DNA of 64,000 nucleotides from Virgibacillus necropolis (lineage in GTDB: Bacteria > Bacillota > Bacilli > Bacillales > Amphibacillaceae), in NCBI RefSeq assembly GCF_002224365.1, contig NZ_CP022437.1, positions 1,364,001 through 1,428,000 on the forward strand, given 5' to 3'. Every line of letters begins with the position of its first letter. The stretch's first letter is position 1. Made by a program: the position numbers and the translations under genes. Positions 19,286-28,584 of the stretch are shown here, piece by piece. The notes under the pieces were generated by a model. That model saw nothing but the letters and a program-made list of their open reading frames with translations, was not told the DNA's origin and made no database searches.

Positions 19286-20572
19286 ATGAAAAAGTGGCTT
19301 GGTACTATTTTTGGCATGATGCTTTTAATAGGGTTATTAGTAGCGTGTGGTCCAGAAGAAACAAAACCAACCGATAGCAGTTCTAATGAAGACGGTGAAA
19401 AAGCAACAGAAGAAATGCCTGAAAAGCCTGAAAAGCTAACAGTTTGGGTGAATGCTGAAGAGAAGCAAGAAGAGGCAGTAAAACAAATTACGGACAAGTA
19501 CACTGAGGAAACCGGGATCGATGTAGAAATGGTTCCAATTAATATGTTAGACCAGGTGGAAAAACTAAATGTAGAGGGTCCTGCTGGTAACGGTCCAGAC
19601 ATTATTTTTCAACCACATGATCGTATCGGTGACTTAGTTCTTCGTGGGCTAGTTGCACCAGTTAACTTAGGGGAGACAGAATCTGAATATACCGATACAG
19701 CATTACAGGCTGTTAAATATGATGGGGATTATTGGGGTTATCCAGCTGTTATCGAGACATATGCCATGTATTATAATAAATCCTTGGTAGATGAAGCACC
19801 TGCAACAATGGAAGATCTAATGGCAATTGCGAAGCGTGATACGAAACCAGAGGAAGATAAATTTGGTTTCCTTATGGAAGCAGCGAACTTCTATTTTGTT
19901 TATCCATTCTTCTCTGGTAATGGAGCGTACGTTTTTGCGAATGAAGATGGGAATTATGATATTTCTGATATGGGACTTGCTAATGAAGGCGCGATTGAAG
20001 GTGGAAAACTTGTTAAATCATGGTTTGATAATGGTTATATTCCGCAAGATTTAACACCTGATATAATGAATGGCTTATTTAAAGAAGGAAAAGTTTCAAC
20101 TGTTATTAATGGACCTTGGATGGTTCGTGAATATAGTGATGCATTAGGTGATGATTTAGCTACGGCGCCATTACCTAAACTAAGCAATGGTGAAGTTCCT
20201 AAGTCATTTGTAGGGGTGAAATCTTACATGCTTTCTTATTACTCAGAAAACCCTGAGTGGTCACAAGACTTGATGACGTTTATTACAAATGAAAAAAATG
20301 CAATGACCTATTATGAAGTGGCTGGAGAACTTCCGCCGCGTAAAGACTCTTTGGAGAATCCAGTAATTGCAGAAGATCCAATTTACTCAGCGTTTGCTGA
20401 GCAAACAACGTATGGTGAACCAATGCCAAGTGTACCAGCTATGCAGCAAGTGTGGGATCCAATCAATAATGCTTTATCGTTTATTTCAAAAGGTGAGCCT
20501 GTAGAACCAGTATTGAAAGAAGCGGTTAAGATTATTCAGAATCAAATTGAAGCATCTGGAGCGACTGAATAA
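19286..20572 (+). CDS. mdxE: Maltodextrin ABC transporter substrate-binding lipoprotein
   Basis: A 428-residue lipoprotein: signal peptide with lipobox LLVAC, then an acidic linker and a MalE-type fold (GPDIIFQPHDRIGDLVLRGLVAP, then YPAVIETYAMYYNKSLV). Its position upstream of two sugar permeases, beside an intracellular amylase and an alpha-glucosidase, points to maltose or maltodextrins. The ATPase is missing from the operon; a shared MsmX-type ATPase elsewhere is expected from B. subtilis (knowledge). A hairpin follows the gene. Confidence 0.9.
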   Translation: MKKWLGTIFGMMLLIGLLVACGPEETKPTDSSSNEDGEKATEEMPEKPEKLTVWVNAEEKQEEAVKQITDKYTEETGIDVEMVPINMLDQVEKLNVEGPAGNGPDIIFQPHDRIGDLVLRGLVAPVNLGETESEYTDTALQAVKYDGDYWGYPAVIETYAMYYNKSLVDEAPATMEDLMAIAKRDTKPEEDKFGFLMEAANFYFVYPFFSGNGAYVFANEDGNYDISDMGLANEGAIEGGKLVKSWFDNGYIPQDLTPDIMNGLFKEGKVSTVINGPWMVREYSDALGDDLATAPLPKLSNGEVPKSFVGVKSYMLSYYSENPEWSQDLMTFITNEKNAMTYYEVAGELPPRKDSLENPVIAEDPIYSAFAEQTTYGEPMPSVPAMQQVWDPINNALSFISKGEPVEPVLKEAVKIIQNQIEASGATE

Positions 20573-20586
20573 AAATAAATACACAT

Positions 20587-20629
20587 TGCATGTATGGGAG
20601 GTGAGTACCTTCCATATATTGCATTTTTG
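20587..20629 (+). terminator. Intercistronic hairpin after mdxE
   Basis: TGCATGTATGGGAGGT folds back on ACCTTCCATATATTGCA, then TTTTT. It is probably leaky, keeping the binding protein more abundant than the permeases. Confidence 0.65.
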
Positions 20630-20657
20630 ATACTTTAATACATAGGGGGTTACGTAT

Positions 20658-21956
20658 GTGCGAGATAAACAATCAAAACAAAGAAACGGATTAAGACAGC
20701 CCCGCAATTTTGCAACTCTTTTATCTATCATCGTTCCTGGGTTAGGGCAATTATATAACCGGAGAATTTTTAAAGGGATTTTGTTCCTGATTATAACTAC
20801 ATCCTTTTTAGTTACTAGCTGGCACTACATTGATATTGGAATATGGGGATTGTTTACGCTTGGTACAATTCCACGTGAACATCATTCTATTCAGCTTTTG
20901 ATTCAAGGATTGATTTCGCTGATTGTGCTTGCATTTGGTGTTGCCATTTATATTTCTACTATTAAAGATGCACGGCGCGACGCAATCGCCAGAGAAGAAG
21001 GGAAGCCAAAACCTTCATTACTAAGTGGAATCACTAGCTTCTATGATCGTGGTTTTCCATATTTTATGATTCTTCCTGGATTAATGATGCTACTTTTCGT
21101 TGTAGTATTACCATTATTATTTATGGTTAGTTTAGCTTTCACAAATTATAACCAATACAATGCACCACCACGAAAGTTACTTGATTGGGTCGGGATTGAT
21201 AACTTTGCGGCACTTTTTGATGTAGGAATTTGGCAAGATACATTTTTAAATGTTTTTACTTGGACAATTGTGTGGACGATCGTTGCAACAACTTTGCAAA
21301 TTGTGCTAGGTCTGTTTTTAGCGCTACTTGTAAACGATAAACGAATCAAATTCAAACGGACTTTACGAACCGTATTGATTTTACCTTGGGCAGTTCCTGC
21401 ATTTGTATCTATCTTAATTTTTTCGGCGCTGTTTAATCCGACGTTTGGTGCGATAAACCGTGATATTTTAAGTCAATTTAATATTATGATTCCTTGGCTA
21501 TCCGATCCATTTTGGGCGAAAACTGCGCTTATCATGATTCAAACATGGCTAGGCTTTCCATTTGTTTTTGCATTATTTACTGGTGTTCTGCAAAGTGTGC
21601 CAGCGGATATGTATGAAGCAGCAGATGTCGACGGAGGAACTCGTTTTCAAAAGCTGCGATTTATCACATTACCACATGTGCTGTTTGCCACCGCTCCGCT
21701 TTTGATCATGCAGTACGCAGGAAACTTTAATAACTTTAATATTATTTATCTATTTAATGAAGGTGGTCCAGCCGTTCGAGGGCAAAATGCTGGTGGGACT
21801 GATATTTTAATTTCATGGGTCTATAAGCTAACATTTGAAACGAACAATTACAATATGGCAGCTGCGATTACCATTATTATGGGATTGATTATTTCGATCT
21901 TTGCCTTTTTCCAATTTAGAAAAACGGCAGCATTTAAAGAGGAGGGACGTTACTAA
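20658..21956 (+). CDS. mdxF: Maltodextrin ABC transporter permease (MalF/MdxF type)
   Basis: A 432-residue permease with an N-terminal extension of about 120 residues carrying extra helices, as in MdxF (about 435 residues). It has the ABC inner-membrane signature EAADVDGGTRFQKLRFITLPH (EAA loop). GTG 20658 follows GGGGG by 9 nt. Its stop overlaps the next start by one base (TAATG), so the two permeases are coupled. Confidence 0.9.
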   Translation: MRDKQSKQRNGLRQPRNFATLLSIIVPGLGQLYNRRIFKGILFLIITTSFLVTSWHYIDIGIWGLFTLGTIPREHHSIQLLIQGLISLIVLAFGVAIYISTIKDARRDAIAREEGKPKPSLLSGITSFYDRGFPYFMILPGLMMLLFVVVLPLLFMVSLAFTNYNQYNAPPRKLLDWVGIDNFAALFDVGIWQDTFLNVFTWTIVWTIVATTLQIVLGLFLALLVNDKRIKFKRTLRTVLILPWAVPAFVSILIFSALFNPTFGAINRDILSQFNIMIPWLSDPFWAKTALIMIQTWLGFPFVFALFTGVLQSVPADMYEAADVDGGTRFQKLRFITLPHVLFATAPLLIMQYAGNFNNFNIIYLFNEGGPAVRGQNAGGTDILISWVYKLTFETNNYNMAAAITIIMGLIISIFAFFQFRKTAAFKEEGRY

Positions 21957-22804
21957 TGGCGATGCATTCCAAAACAAAATCTAAAATCGAAGTAACGTTC
22001 ATTTATCTATTTTTCTTGGTAATGTTTATCGTCATTGGTTATCCGTTATTTTGGGCGTTGATGATGAGTGTTAACCCTGGTTCGAACATGCTTGTTACAA
22101 ATCTTTTTCCAGACAATCCAACATTTGAACATTATATTTGGTTGTTCACAGATCCAGGTAGTGATTATGTCACGTGGTATAAGAACAGTTTATATGTCGC
22201 GGTTGTAAACTCGGTTTTATCTGTAATTATCACCTCGCTGATTGCCTATGCGTTTTCACGTTATCAATTTTTTGGACGCAAATATGGATTATATTTGTTC
22301 TTATTATTGCAAATGTTCCCGGCCTTAATGGGAATGGTTGCCCTTTACATTTTGTTAAATACAATCGGATTAACGGATTCATTATATGGTTTAATGTTGA
22401 TTTATATTGGCGGTCAAATACCGTTTAATGCGTGGCTCGTAAAAGGATACCTTGATACGATTCCAAAAGAATTGGATGAAGCTGCCAAAATTGATGGGGC
22501 AGGTCATTTGAAAATTTTCTGGACGATCATACTGCCGCTTGCTAAACCGATATTGGCAGTTGTTGCTTTGTTTAACTTTATGGCACCATTTATGGACTTC
22601 TTGTTACCACGAATCGTATTAACAAGTCCAGAAAACTATACATTAGCACTCGGACTATACAATTTTATCAATGATCAATTTTCAACGAACTTTACACGGT
22701 TTGCAGCTGGATCCATCTTAATTGCAATACCAATTGCACTTGTATTTTTATTGTTACAACGTTATTTAATTTCTGGATTAACAAGTGGTGCAACGAAAGG
22801 TTAA
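21956..22804 (+). CDS. mdxG: Maltodextrin ABC transporter permease (MalG/MdxG type)
   Basis: A 282-residue permease with six predicted helices and the EAA loop ELDEAAKIDGAGHLKIFWTIILP. The N-terminus (ATG 21956) follows GAGGAGGGA inside the end of mdxF. It pairs with MdxF to form the translocation channel. Confidence 0.92.
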   Translation: MAMHSKTKSKIEVTFIYLFFLVMFIVIGYPLFWALMMSVNPGSNMLVTNLFPDNPTFEHYIWLFTDPGSDYVTWYKNSLYVAVVNSVLSVIITSLIAYAFSRYQFFGRKYGLYLFLLLQMFPALMGMVALYILLNTIGLTDSLYGLMLIYIGGQIPFNAWLVKGYLDTIPKELDEAAKIDGAGHLKIFWTIILPLAKPILAVVALFNFMAPFMDFLLPRIVLTSPENYTLALGLYNFINDQFSTNFTRFAAGSILIAIPIALVFLLLQRYLISGLTSGATKG

Positions 22805-22845
22805 GCTTTACACACCTAAGGAAATAAACGACAGGAGGAACACCA

Positions 22846-25200
22846 ATGCTTGAGGATACAAGTTTTGCTATTCACCCAGATAATGATAAACAATCGAATG
22901 CAGAAGCATTTCGAGATATTGGTCATGTAGTAGATTATAAAAAGAATGAATCCCACTATACGTTTATTTGTAAACACGGACACGTAATTATCCAATTTTT
23001 CACACCATCAATTGCACGAATTGTCATGAATCCAACTAAAGAACCGTCATTAGATGAATCCAAAACAGTTGTTGCCAAACCTGAGCTAGTACATGTTGAG
23101 GAAATAATAGGCGAAGAAATGACAACGTTGAAAACTGAACAACTTACCCTTGAAATAAAACAAGCCCCGTTTCGTGTGACTGTTTATGATGCTAAAGGAA
23201 CTGTTCTTCTTGATGAAGGGGAACGTGGAATGGGGCATAAAGTCTCTGGTGAAGTAATTGCCCACAAAAAAATGAATGACTCGGATCATTTTTATGGTTT
23301 TGGAGAAAAGTCTGGATTTCTGGATAAACGCGGTGAAAAATATACGATGTGGAACACGGACGTGTATGCACCACACAACCCAGAAACTGATCCGTTGTAT
23401 GAGTCTATTCCGTATTTCATGACCCTTCGTGAAGGACGCGCACATGGTGTGTTTTTTGATAATACATTTCGTACTGTTTTTGATATGAAATCAGCTGAAG
23501 ATACTTACGCGTTTATGGCAGAAGGCGGACAGCTTGATTATTATGTTATGGCTGGGCCGAGCCCGAAAAACGTATTGACACAATACACGCATTTAACGGG
23601 TAGGATGCCAATACCACCTAAGTGGGCACTCGGTTATCATCAGTCGAGATATAGCTACGAGTCAGAAGCGGAAGTTCGTGCACTAGCAGAAAATTTCGTG
23701 GCACGTGATATTCCAGTTGATGTGATTCATTTGGATATCCATTATATGAACGGCTACCGCGTATTTACGTTTGATAAAGAAAAATTTCCAAATCCAAAGA
23801 AAATGATTGCAGATCTGCGTGCGATGGGAATTCGGATTGTTCCGATTGTTGACCCAGGTGTAAAAAAAGATAGTGAGTATGAGGCTTATCAAGAGGGTGT
23901 TCGTGGCGATCATTTTTGTAAATATATTGAAGGCGAAATATATTTTGGCGATGTCTGGCCTGGTTCGAGTGCATTTCCTGATTTCACGGATGAAAAAGTG
24001 CGCAAATGGTGGGGAGAAAAGCACGCTTTTTATACCGATTTAGGGATTGAAGGTATATGGAATGACATGAATGAACCAGCTGTATTTAACGAAACAAAAA
24101 CGATGGATGTAGCTGTTATGCACGGGAACGATGGCGTGCCAAAAACCCATCGCGAGCTCCATAATGTATATGGTCTTCTAATGGGAGAAGCTACCTATGA
24201 AGGAATGAAAGAACAGCTTCATGGAAAACGTCCATTTTTGTTAACGCGTGCAGGGTATGCTGGTGTTCAGCGCTATGCATCTGTTTGGACGGGGGATAAC
24301 CGTAGTTTCTGGGAGCATCTTCAAATGTCCTTGCCAATGTGTATGAACCTTGGGTTATCAGGTGTTCCATTCACAGGCCCAGATGTTGGTGGATTTGCGC
24401 ATGATACGAATGCAGAACTATTGGTACGTTGGATGCAGGTTGGTGCATTCACACCATATTTCCGTAATCATTCTGCGATTGGTACGCATTATCAGGAACC
24501 TTGGCAATTTGGCCCAGATAACGAAGCAATTATGAAAAAGTATATACAAATGCGCTATGAATGGATGCCGCAATTGTATTCCTGGTTTTACCAAGCAAGT
24601 GTCACCGGACTTCCTGTAATGCGTCCATTATTGATGGAGTTTCCAAACGATGTTAAAACATATAACTTGAACGATCAATTTATGATTGGTGATAACGTTG
24701 TAATCGCACCAATTCTGGCTCCAAGTGTTACCGATCGAGCAGTATATTTGCCAGAAGGTGAGTGGGTTGATTTTTATAATGGAACGGTTTATTGCGGAAA
24801 TCAAACCCATTTAATCCATGCAGAATTAGCTGAGCTTCCGATTTTTGTGAAAAAAGGAACAGCACTTATGCAATCGGAGTGGACGTCTAATGCCGATAAA
24901 AAGCCGCAACATGTATGGATGGATATTTTTGCAGGAACAGACGATGAAAAATACGTTTTTACGTATTATGATGATGACGGAGAAACATTTGCGTATGAGA
25001 ATGGAACATATGTGAAACTGGAAGTGGAAATCGTCTCTGAAAAAAATGCTGTTCATGTCACGATTTTAAACCAAGAGGGTGACTTTGTGCCGGTTTATAG
25101 TACAATTGGGTTACGAGTTCACGGACTAGCTGATGATCAAAAGCTTTTTCTAAATGGTAAGGGTGCTCGTGACAAAGCATCCATATCTTTTGTAAAGTAA
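22846..25200 (+). CDS. GH31 alpha-glucosidase
   Basis: A 784-residue GH31 enzyme without a signal peptide. The catalytic nucleophile is in GIEGIWNDMNEPAVF (Asp, about residue 406) and the acid/base in SVWTGDNRSFWEHL (about 482). Upstream sit HLDIHYMNGYRVFTFD and LTRAGYAG of the barrel, downstream MRPLLMEFP and a C-terminal beta domain. It hydrolyses alpha-glucosides taken up by the ABC system to glucose. AGGAGG precedes ATG 22846. It follows mdxG by 41 nt and precedes the regulator gene. Confidence 0.93.
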   Translation: MLEDTSFAIHPDNDKQSNAEAFRDIGHVVDYKKNESHYTFICKHGHVIIQFFTPSIARIVMNPTKEPSLDESKTVVAKPELVHVEEIIGEEMTTLKTEQLTLEIKQAPFRVTVYDAKGTVLLDEGERGMGHKVSGEVIAHKKMNDSDHFYGFGEKSGFLDKRGEKYTMWNTDVYAPHNPETDPLYESIPYFMTLREGRAHGVFFDNTFRTVFDMKSAEDTYAFMAEGGQLDYYVMAGPSPKNVLTQYTHLTGRMPIPPKWALGYHQSRYSYESEAEVRALAENFVARDIPVDVIHLDIHYMNGYRVFTFDKEKFPNPKKMIADLRAMGIRIVPIVDPGVKKDSEYEAYQEGVRGDHFCKYIEGEIYFGDVWPGSSAFPDFTDEKVRKWWGEKHAFYTDLGIEGIWNDMNEPAVFNETKTMDVAVMHGNDGVPKTHRELHNVYGLLMGEATYEGMKEQLHGKRPFLLTRAGYAGVQRYASVWTGDNRSFWEHLQMSLPMCMNLGLSGVPFTGPDVGGFAHDTNAELLVRWMQVGAFTPYFRNHSAIGTHYQEPWQFGPDNEAIMKKYIQMRYEWMPQLYSWFYQASVTGLPVMRPLLMEFPNDVKTYNLNDQFMIGDNVVIAPILAPSVTDRAVYLPEGEWVDFYNGTVYCGNQTHLIHAELAELPIFVKKGTALMQSEWTSNADKKPQHVWMDIFAGTDDEKYVFTYYDDDGETFAYENGTYVKLEVEIVSEKNAVHVTILNQEGDFVPVYSTIGLRVHGLADDQKLFLNGKGARDKASISFVK

Positions 25201-25226
25201 ATTAAAAATAGTAGAGGGTGGAACAA

Positions 25227-26249
25227 TTGAATGTAACAATTAAAGATGTAGCAAAAGCAACAGGAGTGTCGCCCTCCACTGTATCTAGAGTAATTGCGGA
25301 TAATCCGAGAATTAGTATCGAAACGAAAAAACGCGTGCGAAAAGCGATGAAAAGCCTAGGCTACCATCCCAATGTCAATGCACGGAATCTCGTGGGGAAA
25401 TCTACGAAAACGATTGGTGTCATTATGCCATCTTCTGCAGATAAAGCATTGCAAAATCCGTTCTTTCCTGAAATTTTACGGGGAATTAGTTCTTATATTC
25501 ACGACATGCAATATTCTTTATTTTTATCAACCGGTGAAACAGAGGATGAAATCTTTGAAGAAGCGCAACGAATGGTATACGGGAGCTATGTCGATGGTGT
25601 TATCCTGTTGTATTCACGTGCAAATGACAGGTTGATGCACTTTTTACGTGATCAAGAATTTCCGTTTGTAATTGTAGGGAAACCGTATGAATATATGAAC
25701 GAAATAACATACGTCGACAATGATAACGTTGCAGCGGGTAAAGAAATCACGGAACACCTCATCCAATTAGGACATGAAAAAATTGCCTACATCGGTGGCT
25801 CCAAGGAATTATTTGTGACTTCTGATCGGGAATCAGGTTATGAATCAGCCATGCTCGCAGCAGACTTGGATGCTCCAGCAAACTATAGGTTTCATGCTGA
25901 GTTTTTGAAATCTGGTGGACGAGAAGCGGTTGAGCATTTATTTTCACTTGATACCCCGCCAACAGGACTTGTTATTAGTGATGATCTGATAAGTTTTGGT
26001 GTGCTTAGTATGCTAGAGGAATTTGGGTTTTCTGTACCAGACGATGTTTCGCTTGTTAGCTTTAATAATGTCTATTTATCGGAAATTATCCGACCAGCAC
26101 TCACTACGGTTGATGTCAAAATTCATACCCTGGGTGTTCAATCGGCCAAGGCACTAATCGAAAAAACAATAAATAAGGCTGAACCAGCTAAGCGTATCAT
26201 GATTCCACATACGATTGTTTTTCGGGATTCAGCTAGCGAACGTAACTAA
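25227..26249 (+). CDS. LacI-family regulator of the maltodextrin locus
   Basis: A 340-residue LacI/GalR protein: helix-turn-helix VTIKDVAKATGVSPSTVSRVIADNP at the N-terminus, hinge helix NARNLVGKSTKTIGVIMP, then a periplasmic-binding-like sensor domain. TTG 25227 is preferred because GAGGGTGG overlaps the alternative GTG at 25218. As the last gene of the operon it likely binds the CAAACGTTTG-type operators at 19042 and 19231 and is released by a maltose-type sugar (inference). Confidence 0.9.
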   Translation: MNVTIKDVAKATGVSPSTVSRVIADNPRISIETKKRVRKAMKSLGYHPNVNARNLVGKSTKTIGVIMPSSADKALQNPFFPEILRGISSYIHDMQYSLFLSTGETEDEIFEEAQRMVYGSYVDGVILLYSRANDRLMHFLRDQEFPFVIVGKPYEYMNEITYVDNDNVAAGKEITEHLIQLGHEKIAYIGGSKELFVTSDRESGYESAMLAADLDAPANYRFHAEFLKSGGREAVEHLFSLDTPPTGLVISDDLISFGVLSMLEEFGFSVPDDVSLVSFNNVYLSEIIRPALTTVDVKIHTLGVQSAKALIEKTINKAEPAKRIMIPHTIVFRDSASERN

Positions 26250-26415
26250 TCGAGGAAGGGAGCAATGTATGGTGGCTTCCTTTTTTGATATGTAAATATA
26301 AATCAATCTATAATGTCACATTTATGACATAATAAGAAAGTTTCCTTCTTAAATAATTGAATACAATTATGACTATCAATTAAACTAGAGATAGAAGAAG
26401 GAGCTGTAAAATTAT

Positions 26416-26880
26416 ATGAGTAGGATACTAATGCTTTATGCGAGTGTAACTGGTAATACGGAAGAGTTAGCAGTAGCCATCGCAGAAATGCTACAAAAAT
26501 ATAATCATGAAATAAACATGAAAACATTTGATGCAGATGCAATAGATGTGGAGGAATTTAATAAATATGATGCAGTCTTGGTCGGAACGTACTCGTGGGA
26601 CGATGGCGCGATGCCATATGAAGTCGAGGATTTTTATGATGAGCTAGAAGATGTTGATATAACTGGTAAATTGGTCGGTGTTTTTGGTTCCGGTGATACG
26701 TTCTATTTAGAAACATTTGGTGGTGCAATTGAGTTGTTGGGGGAACGCTTTGTCGAACTGGGTGCAGATGTTTTGCCAGACTGGATTAAGGTTGATTTGG
26801 AGCCTGATGAAAAGGACTTTGCACGGTGCCAGAAATTTGTTGAAGAGTTGAATAGGAAGCTTGAAAGTATGACCGAATAA
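26416..26880 (+). CDS. Flavodoxin (short-chain, YkuN/YkuP-like)
   Basis: A 154-residue flavodoxin: the FMN phosphate loop is ASVTGNTEELA, the 60s loop is GTYSWDDGAMPYE and the 90s loop is FGSGDTFYLETFGGA. It is an acidic soluble electron carrier. AAGGAGC precedes ATG 26416. It is a single gene; the pseudogene that follows is unrelated. Confidence 0.93.
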   Translation: MSRILMLYASVTGNTEELAVAIAEMLQKYNHEINMKTFDADAIDVEEFNKYDAVLVGTYSWDDGAMPYEVEDFYDELEDVDITGKLVGVFGSGDTFYLETFGGAIELLGERFVELGADVLPDWIKVDLEPDEKDFARCQKFVEELNRKLESMTE

Positions 26881-26910
26881 ACTGTTCAAGAATCAATTGG
26901 AGATACGATT

Positions 26911-27205
26911 ATGGCAATGTCAATTAAAAAAATCATTTTACATAAATTAAACATGCGATTAAAATTCCCGTTTCAAACTAGCTTCGGAGCAGTCCAAGAT
27001 AAACCGCTTTTTATCGTTGAAGCGATTGATGCGGAAGAACACAGTGGTTTTGGTGAATCAGTTGCATTCCCTAGTCTTTGGAATTGAGGGCGCCATTTGG
27101 GATTTGTACGCAAAGCAACACGGGCAAACATTGGCCGAGGCGCTTGGAGGAGTTAAGTCTGAGATTGATGTAGGGGTAAGTCTTGGGATCCCGCCTACAA
27201 TTTAG
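26911..27205 (+). pseudogene. Remnant of an enolase-superfamily gene (MenC / N-acylamino-acid racemase type)
   Basis: The first frame (26911-27087) encodes MAMSIKKIILHKLNM, then [14 protein letters not shown] and [14 protein letters not shown], the N-terminus of o-succinylbenzoate synthase / N-acylamino-acid racemase proteins. A stop follows, and an overlapping frame resumes with [25 protein letters not shown] and SLGIPP, which belongs about 45 residues further along in the family. An internal deletion with frame change has therefore destroyed the gene. More decayed sequence (to about 27340) contains several stops and no catalytic lysines. Confidence 0.8.
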
Positions 27206-27630
27206 GAGTTGCTCAAGAATGTCGACTACCATGTGAAACATAGGCTGTATCTCGCTAAATACTGATGAAATGCGTAAAGTTGCTGGTGCTTTTAGCTAAA
27301 GTTGATGATAAACCATCGAATTTTGCTGATTGCTTACTTGCGTGATACCCTGGGAAAGCAAAAAAAGACCTTGACGACTCCCAGCTGGAGGTCAAGGTAA
27401 AAATTATCAATCATACGGTGAATGAATTTCGGGGAGGGAAAACCACTCACCAGCTGTTAATTTTTGCTTATCTCCACTATAAAGGTGATTGAATATAAAA
27501 GTCTATACCAATAAAGTCACAAAAAACTTGGGAAACATTGTAGAACTGTGTCAAAAGATGTAGGTATTATGTATTGTTTTTTATAGTTTTTACAATGATT
27601 TAAAGCATTAAACAAAGGATGGAAAAGCTA
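27206..27630. other. Gene-poor stretch: decayed sequence, an orphan hairpin and a dispersed repeat
   Basis: It holds the decayed 3' part of the pseudogene (to about 27340), a hairpin at 27368-27398 (ACCTTGAC...GTCAAGGT with an inner CTCC/GGAG) whose T-run lies on the minus strand, and one copy of a roughly 55-nt dispersed repeat (27501-27556). The promoter of the EamA gene should be near 27560-27600. Confidence 0.5.
27501..27556. repeat. Dispersed repeat, copy 1
   Basis: GTCTATACCA...AGTCAC.AAAAACTTGGGAA...TTGTAGAA.TGTGTCAA is shared with 41778-41832 over its whole length, with only scattered differences. The TGGTATAGAC end (read on the minus strand) resembles GntR-type NagR/DasR half-sites. 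Confidence 0.65.
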
Positions 27631-28554
27631 GTGAATAAAGATAAAACCTTCTTGTCATTATTAACAAAACATAAATGGGCCGTGTGGTTGACGATTCTTT
27701 TGATTACAATTATTTGGGGATATGCATGGGTGCTCATGAAGCTATCACTCAATTATATGGGTCCCTTCACGTTTTCCGCATTTAGATTTGCGGTCGGTTC
27801 GCTAACACTACTATTGATTGTCTGGATTTCGAAAATGGGCGTACCACCTAGGGCAATGTGGAAGCACTTAATCATATTAGGTGTACTGCAGACGTCTGTC
27901 GTTTTTTTACTTGTAATGTATGGTTTGCGATTTGTTGACGCAGGGAAGTCGTCCGTACTTTTGTATTCTATGCCGCTTTGGAGTAGTCTTTTTGCCGCAA
28001 AATACCTTGGTGAAAAAATCACACCTGCTAAATTAACTGGACTGTTGATTGGTATGCTCGGTCTTTTAACCATACTTGGTTGGGATATTTGGATCGGTCA
28101 GAACGTCAACGTTATTATCGGTGAATCGCTTATTATTCTAGCAGCGATTTCGTGGGGAATTGCAAATGTTTATTATCGACTCAAACTGCAAGATATGCCT
28201 AAACTACAGTCATCTGCTTATCAAATGCTGTTTGGTACGATAGGGATTATTGTAGCGACACTTTTTATCGAATGGGGTCAACCACTTAGTCTACATGTAA
28301 ATAGCATTTATTATATTTTATTTACTGGCGTTTTTGCTTCCGCACTATGCTTCACTGTGTGGTTCTACATTCTTAGTATTATTGATATGGTAACTGCAAC
28401 ATTAGCAACCTTACTTGTTCCAATTTTTGGACTGTTGTTTAGTCGATTGATTTTGGGTGAGACATTCACCCTTGGCATCACGATGGGATCAACGTTAATC
28501 ATAATTGGGATTATTGTTGCACAAGTGAAAAAGAGAAATAGTCCTCGCCGTTAA
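27631..28554 (+). CDS. EamA-family (DMT) transporter
   Basis: A protein of about 307 residues with ten predicted membrane helices in two EamA repeats (TIIWGYAWVLMKLSL near the start and LAAISWGIANVYYRL in the middle). The substrate is unknown; relatives export amino acids or metabolites. GTG 27631 lies 8 nt after GGATGG and is preferred over ATG 27619, which has no spaced ribosome site; the difference is four residues. A terminator overlaps its last codons. Confidence 0.85.
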   Translation: MNKDKTFLSLLTKHKWAVWLTILLITIIWGYAWVLMKLSLNYMGPFTFSAFRFAVGSLTLLLIVWISKMGVPPRAMWKHLIILGVLQTSVVFLLVMYGLRFVDAGKSSVLLYSMPLWSSLFAAKYLGEKITPAKLTGLLIGMLGLLTILGWDIWIGQNVNVIIGESLIILAAISWGIANVYYRLKLQDMPKLQSSAYQMLFGTIGIIVATLFIEWGQPLSLHVNSIYYILFTGVFASALCFTVWFYILSIIDMVTATLATLLVPIFGLLFSRLILGETFTLGITMGSTLIIIGIIVAQVKKRNSPRR

Positions 28555-28575
28555 GTTTAGCGAGGGCTATTTTTT
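28539..28575 (+). terminator. Terminator overlapping the end of the EamA gene
   Basis: TAGTCCTCGC pairs with GCGAGGGCTA, followed by T6. The convergent atoE gene ends 10 nt further on. Confidence 0.82.
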
Positions 28576-28584
28576 AATGGTAAT

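Noticed and set aside
26251-26287. Terminator after the LacI-family regulator gene
   Set aside because: Only AGGAAG/CTTCCT pairs cleanly and the inner part of the stem mismatches; the T-run is good, but the fold is too weak to list as a feature.
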